Assembly: GCF_000485595.1 (NCBI RefSeq) | Contig: NW_014578934.1 | Span: 1-25,175 of the forward strand | Source: Priapulus caudatus | Taxonomy: Eukaryota > Priapulida > Priapulimorpha > Priapulimorphida > Priapulidae | Direction of reading: 5' to 3' | Length of the DNA: 25,175 nucleotides | In this document: positions 15,541 through 24,427 of the stretch, one piece after another | Numbering within the stretch: position 1 is the stretch's first letter | How the letters are laid out: each line of letters opens with the position of its first letter | The notes under the pieces: generated by a model | The model's database searches: none | What the model saw: only the letters and a program-made list of their open reading frames with translations | What the model was told of the DNA's origin: nothing | Program-made: the position numbers and the translations under genes

Positions 15541-16420
15541 ATACCTACCACCTAGTGTGCAATGCATGGCAGACCTACCCAGAGATAGAGTTACCACAAA
15601 TCAGCCACCATTCACTAAAGTGGGTGTTGTCTATTTCGGCCCACTCAATGTGAAGAGAGCTAGGAAAACCGAGGTGAAGAGATATGAGTGCCTATTCACG
15701 TGCCTAGCCACTCGATCAGTGCACCTTGAGGTTGCTTGCAGCCTTGAACCTGATTCGTTCATCAACGCACTACAACGATTTATTGCACGACGAGGGAACC
15801 CAAAGACCATCAGATCCGATATGGAACCAACTTCGTTGAGGCTAAGCGGGAGTTACATGAAGCCATAAAAAAGTGGAATCAGCAGAAGATAGCCAACTAT
15901 CTACTACAACAAAACGTACAGTGGATATTCAACCCACCAGCAGCCTCCCATATGGGTGGAGTATGGGAAAGGCAAATCAGAACCGTCCGAGCTGTCCTCT
16001 CGGGCATCGTCAGCCAGCAAACCATCGACGACGAGAGACTATCAACTTTATTCTGCATAGTTGAAGGCATTGTCAATGGTAGACCACTAACCGAAAGCTC
16101 TCAGACGAACCCTAACGGACCCGGTCCACCTTTAACACCGAACCAACCTGCTGACTGCCTGAGATCTGGGGACAGACTTAACACCCGGAAGGTACTGTCA
16201 GCAGAAAGACTTTATAGACAGAGATGGCCGCCAAGTCCAGTACTTTAGCGAGTATTTAATGGACGCAGGTGGTGATATAAGCATGGAATCTGCCCACCTA
16301 CGAGAGAGGCAGAAGTGGACTGAAGCGCGAGAGGAACCTTCCAGAAGGGGAGACTTGGGCATTTTCGTTGCAATGAGACTATCCCACGTTACCAGTGGCC
16401 TTTGGGGCTTAATCACCCAA
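15541..16420 (+). pseudogene. Pao/BEL retrotransposon integrase and C-terminal domain, frame-broken
   Basis: The plus strand encodes the integrase core as in Pao/BEL elements. It starts with MADLPRDRV and FTKVGVVYFGPLNVKR (first catalytic Asp position altered to Val-Tyr), then CLFTCLATRSVHLEVA, SLEPDSFINALQRFIARRGN and TIRSD. A one-base loss at about 15820 shifts the frame, after which the FNPPAASHMGGVWER block (HMGG-VWER with the third acidic residue) follows up to about 16222. A second shift leads into the C-terminal region with RQVQYFSEYL, RERQKWTEAR and GDLGIF. Reverse transcriptase, gag and LTRs are not recognised, so this is a 5'-truncated dead fragment. It cannot be active as it stands. 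Confidence 0.9.
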
Positions 16421-16637
16421 ACTGGACCCTCCGTTAATGGATTTGTCAGTGCTGCTGCTGCAAGTCACTAGGACACAGAACGGACTATACACGAGACCTA
16501 GTGCGCACAGCTGTGCCTACTTGAAGCGGAGTAGATGTTATTTAAGCGACATACGCACTGGAAGAGGATGACCTTTAGCTGCTGCCCATTGGACTGTATA
16601 AACGAGTTGCTGTTGGCTTCCATTTACTTAGCGGAAA
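16421..16637 (+). other. Possible downstream end of the BEL copy
   Basis: This continues from the integrase C-terminus and contains CCATTGG (16586-16592) and TATAAA (16597-16602), spaced like a small promoter. It could be part of a 3' LTR, but no LTR boundary or second copy is visible. A short GCTGCTGCTGC run lies at 16451-16460. Confidence 0.25.
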
Positions 16638-18130
16638 TGACCCCCCCCCGGCCCGGGGGCCCACCCCCGCTGCCCCCTCGACTCCAGCCTCCTCGGCAAA
16701 GAGTCCGCACCGCTGTCTCCCAGGCTCCACTCTCGCCGCTACGCCCGGTTACCGCGCCGCCACTGCACCTTCTTATTACTCGCCCACAGCACGCGCTCCT
16801 CTGATACGCGCTCCACGCCTCTGCCTCACAGCGGATGTGACGCGCGCTGCCTCACCTTATCGCCATTGATGGCCAAACAGGGCCCCAAAACCCCTGCATG
16901 CCCAGCGCACCCCCCCCCCATCTCTCCGCACAGCTCACGCATACCACCTGCATCCTCCCCTTAGTCCCACTCATCTCCTCTCCCCCATGGATACGCCGGC
17001 ACTCAGCCTGAGCCCTATTCGCGCCCCCCCCCCACCTTAACATTCGCCCCACCCAGCTGCCCCCGCCCCCAGAGCGCCCATCTCCACACCACCTCCCGCT
17101 CACCACCCGCTCGCATCCCTGCGCGCCGCGATCTGTTGCCCCACAAACTTTCAAATGAAAAATAAGAAAAACGCGACTTATTCGTCATATATTCTCAAAT
17201 TAGCTATCAGAAAAAACTCTTGATCAATACTTAAGCAGCTCTCTGTACAATATGGGATATGGTTATAGGAGATCATGTCTTGGACAGCTAACGGAACGCA
17301 GAAATACCACGAAAGAAATAATTTTTTACGTGACCGTCACGACGTCCCACGTGCTCACGCCCTAGCCTCCGCGCGCCCCCCTACTTCCTACCAATTCTAT
17401 ACATCACCACTTCGTTCGTCTACCCCATTCGTATGAAACACACACCAAGAAGGCCTAAGCATGATCGAACACATGACTCTGCACAACATGCACTGCCACA
17501 CCACTGCAAACGCATATATATCTATCCTATATACGCCCCTCAAGATATATAAATTTATTTATTTATAACCGGCATACTACCGGTACTAGCTCTCATCACC
17601 CCATACCATAGGCTACACTCAATCACTACACTCTACGTCCTACTATAATACCCTCACTCAGACATATTATCTTCACTCTGCCAACAGGCTGCCCCCCACC
17701 CCCCACCCGCTCGCTAGCCCCCCCATAACTTCACATATCACTCACCTACGTCTACCCCCCCCCCCCACCCCGGTCCCCACCTCCCCACGTACCCTTCAGG
17801 CCCTCCATTCACCCCCATATCACTACTATCATCACCCCTGAATCGATGCAGCCCCATGAAAGATTAGCACCGCCACTTGATAAAACGCTTCTATCTGGGA
17901 CAGACTATTATTCAGGCTCTTAACGGTACAATATAGCCACTACTGTCTAGACACTACATTATATAGGCCTACATATTAGCATATATCGATACTAGCAATA
18001 AATATAGCACTCCATAATGCCATTATATAAATGATCTACACCTACTACTCGCCTCATAGCATATACCCAGAAGACACAACCAGCCGCACACGCGCCATAT
18101 CTGGCCCAACTAATCGCGCTTCAATCCTTG
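16638..18130. other. C-rich, G-poor strand-asymmetric tract
   Basis: From the CCCCCCCCC run at 16642 to about 18130 the plus strand is rich in C with few Gs. It has repeated poly-C blocks (near 16910, 17025, 17695-17730 and 17755-17768) separated by CACC, CATC and CTCGC phrases. The minus strand therefore carries many G-runs able to form G-quadruplexes. The 100-codon minus open frame at 16852-17154 (Gly/Arg/Trp-rich) is a by-product. I recognise no exon here. Confidence 0.7.
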
Positions 18131-18375
18131 GCCAACCAATACGGCATAACTATTCGGCCGCATCTGCCAATATGCGGCCCTGACCCCGGCTTTAGCACTT
18201 TTGCGCCCCGACATTGGGTTAAACTGGGCTCCAGGTTGGCAGGAAGTAATGGCATCGGCGGCTAAATGATTACACTTTCCTTGATATCGAGTGTTGTGGC
18301 TGGGCCATCTTTGAATGGAAAAGATTGTACTTATTAATTATTCTGAGCGTTTCAAATAAAAATTGTATTAAAATG
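18131..18375 (+). other. Anonymous sequence with an AATAAA near its end
   Basis: The stretch GCGCCCCGACATTGGGTTAA and beyond looks like the 3' untranslated part of a repeat or transcript and ends with TTTCAAATAAAAATTGTATT (AATAAA at 18355-18360). No frame supports a protein. A retroelement 3' end is possible but not shown. Confidence 0.3.
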
Positions 18376-19150
18376 TCCTCGAAAATGCATAATTTAAACA
18401 TTTGAGCCTAAACATTGCATCGTCCCGCCGGCCAACACAGACGTCGGCCTTGGCGATGGCACGCGATACCTCCCGGCTCCGCACTGCGTGTAGCAGGCGT
18501 GACCATTTCTCTTCTGGAGCGTATGTGCAATGTGGTAACCAGGCCACGCTGGGCAAACACCGCCTGACGGTACGCGGGGGGGGGGGGGGGGGGTGTCCGC
18601 CACGCCGGCCGTTCCCACTCGTCGCACGGCAAGCCAGGCAGCGCGGAACACGCGACCGCACTCGTAGGCGTGCTCCTCGGCCGAGCCATGCGCGGACTCG
18701 AGCGATCTCGGAGCAGCCACGCGATGGAGACGACCCAGCACATTCCGCGCGCGTATCGCCACGAGCGTGGTTTCAGCTGCGGCGCCGCGACGCCAGACGA
18801 CCTGTGCGTTCGTGCTCGCAGCAACGTCGATCGGCTGGAGACGGAAAGCGCGCCGAGCTTGCCGACGATCACTGATGACCAAGCTCGCTGCCTCACTCAG
18901 CATCCAAGAATCGTCAGGACGATGCCTGCTGCCTGCTGCCTTCCCTGACCCACCTACCTGCGTCTTTCACCGCTGCGGCCTCGTTTGCTTCGCAACGGCC
19001 AACGGACCGGACGCCATTTGCGGCAGAATCTTCTCAAGTCGTATCCGGGGCGTGGTTTCGGGCGGCCGAGGGTTTGAACTCTTTCTAATCNAGAGAGCGA
19101 AGGAACGCAGACTACGACAAAGACCCGCTACTACGGCTAGAGTCTGATGT
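18376..19150. other. CpG-rich region with overlapping open frames on both strands; one undetermined base
   Basis: GC- and CpG-rich DNA gives 100-170-codon open frames in several frames on both strands. None has a recognisable domain and none is clearly favoured. The region could be a CpG island around a promoter. It contains a homopolymer run of 18 G (18576-18593) and a single N at 19091, so local assembly quality is doubtful. Confidence 0.5.
18576..18593 (+). repeat. Poly-G run of 18
   Basis: Eighteen consecutive Gs follow TACGC and precede TGTCC. Length is unreliable in most sequencing, so frames that cross it (the several overlapping open frames) cannot be trusted. Confidence 0.95.
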
Positions 19151-19635
19151 CCCTCAGCGTACTGCCGAACGTACCCTGCGGTACGGCTTCGCACGTAACG
19201 CAAACGTACCCTGGTAACTATCTGATATGCCGTTAGAGTTTAGGTAGCGGTCACAGGCACTTTAAACGCTTTCAATAAAATATAAAGCCCTAGATAAATG
19301 ACGAAATCTAATACTAGTAGTACAAAATTCTTAATGTTTCTATACTCTCTTTCACCTATTATTGCCGACAGTTCTGTCAATGCCCGTGCTAAATGCTTAT
19401 ATATGCCACACACACTACCGCCGCCGGCTCACGTGTCGCCACAGTGACTCTTAATAATATACCGTCGTCGTTGCGGCGTCGCCTAACGCTGCGAGCTGCC
19501 GCGGAGCGCATTTTTCTCGTAAAGGGGCAGGAGGGGGATTCCAAAATTTTCGCTCCCGTATTGTTGTTCACCAGGGCGCTTTATGAAAGCGACGCCGCCA
19601 CGCGAGCATCCTCGCCCGCTCCGTGTATTTTTTTT
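19151..19635. other. Anonymous sequence, no gene seen
   Basis: The phrases ACGTACCCTGCGGTACG and AACGTACCCTGGTAAC near 19167-19220 form a small direct repeat of ACGTACCCTG. The open frames near 19389-19571 have no recognisable domain. Confidence 0.4.
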
Positions 19636-19638
19636 CGC

Positions 19639-19855
19639 TGGTGTGTGTGTGTGAGTGTGTGTGTGAATGTGTGTGTGTGTGTGTGTGTCGTGCTGTGGTG
19701 TGTGTGTTGGGCTGTGTGTAGTGGTGTTGTGTGTGTGTGTGTGCTTGCTGTGTGTGCTGTGTGTGTGTGTTGTGTGTGTGTGTTTGTGTGTGGCTGTCTG
19801 GGTGCCACGTGTGTCTGTGTCCGTGTGTGTGCGTGCGGTGCGTGACTGCGTGTTT
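19639..19855. repeat. GT-rich degenerate microsatellite
   Basis: (GT)n with frequent GTGCT, GTGGT and GCTGTG interruptions over about 215 bp. The Cys/Val-rich and Thr/His-rich translations are artefacts. Confidence 0.93.
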
Positions 19856-19914
19856 TCGTTAGCAAGTTCTAGGCGTCGTTTGTCGAAATCCTCGTGTCTG
19901 CTCCAGTTAACACT

Positions 19915-20247
19915 CTCATCACTCTCTCACTCAGCTCGTCTCTCTCTCTCTCTCTCTCTCCTCTCTCCTCTCTCTCTCTCTCGTCTCTTCTTGCTCCCTC
20001 TCTCTGTCACTCGCGTCTCGTCGCTCTTCTCACCTAACTACTCGCTATCTTTTTTCATTTCTTTCTCTCTCTCGCGTTTCCCCGTCTAAATCTCGCTATC
20101 CCTTGTCTTGTGACTCTTTCCGCTCCCCATTATCTCTCTCTCTCTCTTCTTCTCTGCGCACTTTCACTTACTCGCGCTCACTATCATTCTCTCTCTACTA
20201 ATCCATCCATTCATCCATTCATCTATACATACATCCATACGCTCTCT

Positions 20248-20304
<57 letters not shown>

Positions 20305-20310
20305 GCGCTC
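19915..20310. repeat. CT-rich low-complexity block
   Basis: Several (CT)n runs (19937-19983, 20130-20152, 20246-20303) are joined by pyrimidine-rich phrases and a short (CATC/CATA) stretch near 20205-20240. The overlapping Ser/Leu frames are artefacts. Confidence 0.9.
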
Positions 20311-20439
20311 TCGCTAGGCGAAATCTACACTATGTTTACCATGGCGTCGAGCGCTTCCACGCTCTTATACCAATCGCGCGACGGCCAGTTTTAAGGACTG
20401 TGTGACGAGATAGCAGTCTGTTATTCCGGCGAACTATGT
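20311..20439. other. Spacer before R2 copy 2
   Basis: This carries an ATG in a good context (ACCATGGCGTCG at 20341) but the frame stops after 18 codons. It may hold the diverged edge of R2. No gene is called. Confidence 0.35.
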
Positions 20440-21131
20440 TATTTCGTCATGCCACAGCCATGATCTGCAATGTGGATTGCTACCGGAATGCGCGGGAGAA
20501 ATGATGGCGCAATTTATTAGTCTGCGAGCCACAACTCACCGCCTTCTCCTGTCAAACATGTGCAGCATCAGATGCGAAAGCGAAAGACGCGAAGAAAATG
20601 AAGCAAGAAAGTAAGGAAAAAAAAGAAGGCAGCAAAGGAAACAAAATGAGAAAGAAGGAAAATGAAGAATGAAAGAAGTAAAGAAGCGCATCAGAGTAGG
20701 AAATGGCAGTAGAAAAATCGCGTGAACGAGAAAAAAAATCGTTACGAGAGCTGCGTAGTCTCTCGTATACTTCTCTAGCGCTTCTACAATTATAACTGGG
20801 GGGGGGCAACAGAGCGAAACGTAAGAATAATCGGGAAAGCTGTTTAAAAATGCGTACATGCTTTCATGCTAACATAAGTCATTATCGCCACTCTATTAAC
20901 AAAACAATAAAAGGCGACCAAACTAAGCACGACGTTAACACTATAAGTATAATTAAATTATAACTTAAAATATATATTTAGTAAACATTAATGAGAAAGC
21001 GAGCAAACAATTCATGACAACTGACAATTTTAACTAGTGTGTTAGAGTTCACCAGCACACGCCACGTGATGTTAGAGAATTTGGAGAAAACACTAGCCAG
21101 AATTAACTGGCGCCAGTGAGTTCTCATATCA
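20440..21131. repeat. Dispersed repeat R2, copy 2 (with purine-tract expansion)
   Basis: It aligns in direct orientation with 1820-2357 and shares the same blocks and the same end (GTGAGTTCTCATATCA). It is longer mainly because an AG-rich tract (about 20575-20690, AAGAAAATGAAG-type units) replaces a ~25-bp purine stretch in copy 1. Short extra pieces (for example TTCTACAATTATAACTGGGG at 20782-20801) add the rest. The terminal near-palindrome is at 21096-21111. It ends only 137 bp before R copy B. Confidence 0.8.
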
Positions 21132-21952
21132 TATAGGGGCCAAACTAAGAGAACGCGAAAAGCACACAACTACCGCGCAGCTGCATATATACCACACCCT
21201 GCGTAAAACAATCGCCCGAAAATTCGTAGTTCTCTTTCTTTTTATTCTTCGCTTTTCTCTATTGCAAATACGTGAGCTTTTCCGACAAGGAGGTATGTAT
21301 ATCTCAGGCATGCTATGTATGTGGGCTCTGCACAATCTTACCGCGGCTATGTGAGATAGATTCCATGGCGTATTAATTTTATCCTCCGCACGAAGTGTAG
21401 CGGAGGGTATTGTTTTTGGCTCGTTTGTATGTGTGCATAGAATTCATCGCGTATTTGTTGGTAAGCGCACATTCCACATCTGTCGTTGACACACCTGCGC
21501 TGACATTGAAAGCACAATCATGACGTTAGTTTATTAATTCGACAGCCCTCGTTTCTGAGATTCTAAATACTTTCAGACAGTATTGTTTCGACTGGAACGA
21601 TATTTGTCTACGCGACCAAGGGCAGTAATAGCACCCTGTATCCGCGTGGTACCGAATGCAACGTGTGCACGAGAATATAAGATGGGAAAATCTGCATCAT
21701 ATTTATTCTTTTATTCTTCGTTCAACTCACAAACATACATTTATTATTCGCGCGATGACGAATCCCCTATGTAACGCCACGAGCACAATATATAAAGAGC
21801 ACTTATACAAATACAATATACACAAAATACAACATATACAACACGATTAAACCGGAATCTTGCTCTTTTACTCGCTGGCTGCTGTATCCTGCCACAGGCA
21901 GAGCGAAGGACTATAGTTTTAGAGCTGCATACCAGCCTGCTCACACTGCATC

Positions 21953-22022
21953 AAGAGCTAATAAATACCGAATAGCAATAAATAGCTATACCGAATAGGT
22001 ATTTATTAGCTCACACTGCATC
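21953..22022. mobile_element. 70-bp foldback microinsertion in R copy B
   Basis: Copy A has one GCTCACACTGCATC. Copy B has two (21939-21952 and 22009-22022) bracketing an insert whose ends GAGCTAATAAATACC (21955-21969) and GGTATTTATTAGCTC (21998-22012) are exact inverted repeats. Inside, TACCGAATAG occurs twice as a direct repeat. The duplicated 14 bp could be a target-site duplication or a by-product of template switching during repair. Confidence 0.8.
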
Positions 22023-22429
22023 TATATATATATGAACACTGCGTGCGGGTGTTGAATACATATAGATGTAGCGTGAGCGGGTGGACATGATACTGCATCC
22101 AGTGATTTTAGCGAACTTTCTTTACGTCTGGCAATCCTAATGGGTAGAGATAAGTAAATAACTATTAAGGGATTCAACCCATTGCTAGCAGTCCCCGAAT
22201 GGCATACACTCCGAATGTTCTTTTATCATAAATGCTCTTAATTGAATAGCGTTAGGGGCTTGAAACAGCAACGAAGTTTCGCGTTGCAACGTGGACATTT
22301 ATTAAGCTCATCTATAGCTACGGAGCGCCATTTACAATATTATCTTTTAAATGCGGACTATATATTTTGTAAACTGTTTTCCCAAATGGAGTGCAACTAA
22401 AGTTGCTCACAACTTTCCTATAAGTTTCT

Positions 22430-23091
22430 CCCTTTCACTGCTGAATACTTTTTTACATGTTCGCCCCTGTGTGCTGAATACTTTTTTGCAACGAAGCAAA
22501 TTTCATGTATATGCATTTAAAAAAATCATATCAAATAAACCGCTTAATATATCAGCCTAATTTTATAATTAATTATACTTGAGGTGTCCTTCTTTCTATT
22601 TCTGCAAAAAAGTGGTCTGAATTTTTTTTGGGGGGGAGGAAAGGTTTGTCATTATAATATATGACTTTTTTCAAACAACTAGTCAACAACCAAATTCCGC
22701 TGTGTGAATTATTGAAATTTATTCCAATTTAAAAGTTTGTTCCACAGTAATAGTTGAAGATCTCACTCTTGAATTATTATAAGATTTATTATAATAAAAT
22801 ACAAACTATAGTGCCGCAAATAAAGTGCAAAACTTACTACAGAGTACACTCAGTACAGTATAATTATTATGCTTGCTCCTCCACCGCCCGTAGCTATGCT
22901 TAAAAAAATCTAAAAATTCTCAGAAGATGGAGCGACAGTGTCATACGATCGATTGTGTACTGTATGCGTTTGCATTGGAACGCTACCGGCCCATTGTTGT
23001 GACCATGGCTACAACCCGGCGTCAGCCGGGTCCCGCGCATATCAAGTCATGCACGATGTCCCGGCCACGGCCGGGACCCGCAGTGAAAGGG
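22430..23091. mobile_element. 662-bp non-autonomous TIR element, piggyBac-like (TTAA type)
   Basis: The ends CCCTTTCACTGC (22430-22441) and GCAGTGAAAGGG (23080-23091) are exact 12-bp inverted repeats. R copy A shows the empty site TTTCTCCTTAATTAATAATC at the matching position. CCC..GGG termini and a TTAA at the target are those of the piggyBac superfamily. TTAA follows the right end after two extra Ts, while the left TTAA is missing. GC-rich subterminal hairpins lie inside the right end (CCCGGCC-AC-GGCCGGG at 23060-23075, and CCCGGC..GCCGGG just before). No transposase frame is present, and most of the interior is AT-rich. Confidence 0.75.
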
Positions 23092-23207
23092 TTTTAATTA
23101 ATAATCATATACAAAGCATAATATCAATCTGCCAAATACAATACACGTCGTTGCTATTAAACTAGAATTGCGGAGCCGCACGACACAACATGCACATACG
23201 CGCTCGG

Positions 23208-24303
23208 TTACAACTCAGCTTCATTCCTTCGATCGGCCTCCTTCACCATCCATTGAAGGTTTTGCGTTTTGAAGCCAGGGGTTTGTTTGACGTTGTTCTT
23301 GTACAGGCGCAGTGTACTGTCACTCGGTAACACCAAAAACCCTGACTCCCTTAAGTCTCGGTATGCCTGTGGGGACCGTACCCACATAGACAAGCAAATA
23401 CTGATAACAGCTGGGTCCCACTTGCGTTGACAGACATTTTCAGTATTGAAATTGTTCAACTGACTTTGCAAAAGTGTCTTAAATCCATCTGTGCAGTTTG
23501 GCGCCACTTCCTTTAGGATTTCAAAGAGGTCCTCGTGGCTTTTCTTGCTCAAGTCTAAAGATGGTTTTAATTCTGTATCATCATTAACCAAATTATTGTT
23601 TTCTTTGTTTGTTGACAACATTTTATAGCGATTGATGCTGTCCCTACATTTCCTGCATAGTCCGATACTCCTACTTGTGAATGGCAACACCAGCTCACAT
23701 TTGCGAGATTTTATTCTTTTCGAACTGGATTCACCAAACGTTGTACTCCACACTTGCTGAATCAAAGTCTTCCCAGAAATTTCTTCCTGGTAGTCGATTC
23801 CCTTACAGAAAACCATGTTTTGTATTGCATTGAGTAGTCCATTTACGTTGCCTTGATTGAGGACAAATTTTTCACTCATCCCCAAGTCCTGCGCTGCTAC
23901 CTTCACACCATCCACAAACAATGTCAATATTGTCTCCTCAATTTTCATATTGACACACAATGTTTTGCCATCAATAACATGATTAGTTCGGACGTTTATA
24001 CTGGTGGCAGTATCAGTACCAGATCCTTGCAAAACTACAACATCGCAGTAATACGGGTACTCCACCTCACCAGGCTGAAAGGTCTCTTTCTCCTCCATAC
24101 ACTCTATTCCATACAGCTTGGATCTATGGCCTTGGTCCCTCGTGACAGCTGGGAACAGTTTCGATAGGTTCTCGCTGAAGCAGGTCTCTGTAGCTGGTAC
24201 CAATATTTTGTGTATCTCGCAGTATATTGAGTATTTTTCATACATATGACTGAACTTGACACTGGTTGTGTGGTCTGTGGCCTCACGGATATGGCACATG
24301 AGC
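23208..24303 (-). pseudogene. P-element/THAP9-like transposase exon, truncated before the catalytic core
   Basis: The minus frame is open for about 365 codons from a strong acceptor (TTTATTTTTCAG|GCTCATG). Near the start, FSHMYEKYSIYCEIHK.. through LSKLFPAV to SKLYGIE resembles a winged-helix DNA-binding domain. Later comes a Cys pair (LCRKCRDSI). The C-terminal part is a block WDPAVISICLSMWVRSPQAY, then RDLRESGFLVLPSDSTLRLY and KQTPGF. That block matches the conserved region just before the RNase H-like domain of P-element-type (THAP9-related) transposases. Four residues later the frame runs into repeat R and stops, so all catalytic acidic residues are absent. The Met at 24359 lies beyond the acceptor and is probably intronic. 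The family call is moderately sure; the truncation is clear. Confidence 0.6.
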
Positions 24304-24427
24304 CTGAAAAATAAAACATAAATTTTGTCAGATGACCAGTTAAACAACTTTCCCACCATGGATCACAGCGCATCAATAGTCGCATTGATTACTTTCTAAT
24401 AATATTTGAGTTTTTTTTAAATTACAG
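24304..24427. other. 124-bp gap between two divergent splice acceptors
   Basis: The minus-strand acceptor (CAG at 24304-24306) and the plus-strand acceptor (TTTTTTTTAAATTACAG, AG at 24426-24427) face outward, each with a polypyrimidine or AT-rich tract. No promoter or first exon is visible between them. Confidence 0.6.

Larger units (their letters stand above)
21269..23222. repeat. Repeat R, copy B, carrying two insertions
   Basis: It begins TACGTGAGCTTTTCCGACAA and ends GGTTACAACTCAGCTTC exactly as copy A does. Length beyond copy A is explained by a 70-bp foldback insertion (21953-22022) and a 662-bp TIR element (22430-23091), plus small indels. The CCTCCGC/GCGGAGG stem is at 21383-21406 and the minus-strand AATAAA at 22298-22303. 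Its high-coordinate end supplies the last four codons and stop of the transposase-like frame. The gene beside it is unrelated to the one beside copy A. Confidence 0.9.

Noticed and set aside
15325-15597. Asn-Ser or Thr-Ile repeat proteins
   Set aside because: Direct translation of the (ACTATT)n microsatellite.
10699-16420. LTR at 10.7-11.3 kb and BEL integrase at 15.5-16.4 kb as one element
   Set aside because: They are in opposite orientation and separated by R and the XXYLT1-like gene.
16852-17154. 100-codon minus frame rich in Gly, Arg and Trp
   Set aside because: Consequence of the G-rich minus strand of a low-complexity tract; no domain.
18394-18903. Overlapping 150-170-codon frames on both strands in the CpG-rich region
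   Set aside because: Three or more frames stay open because of high GC; none shows a domain or splice structure, and they cross an unreliable G18 run.
24357-24359. Met at 24359 as the start of the transposase-like protein
   Set aside because: A strong splice acceptor (TTTATTTTTCAG) lies downstream at 24304-24306 and the residues before it are atypical; it is probably intron.
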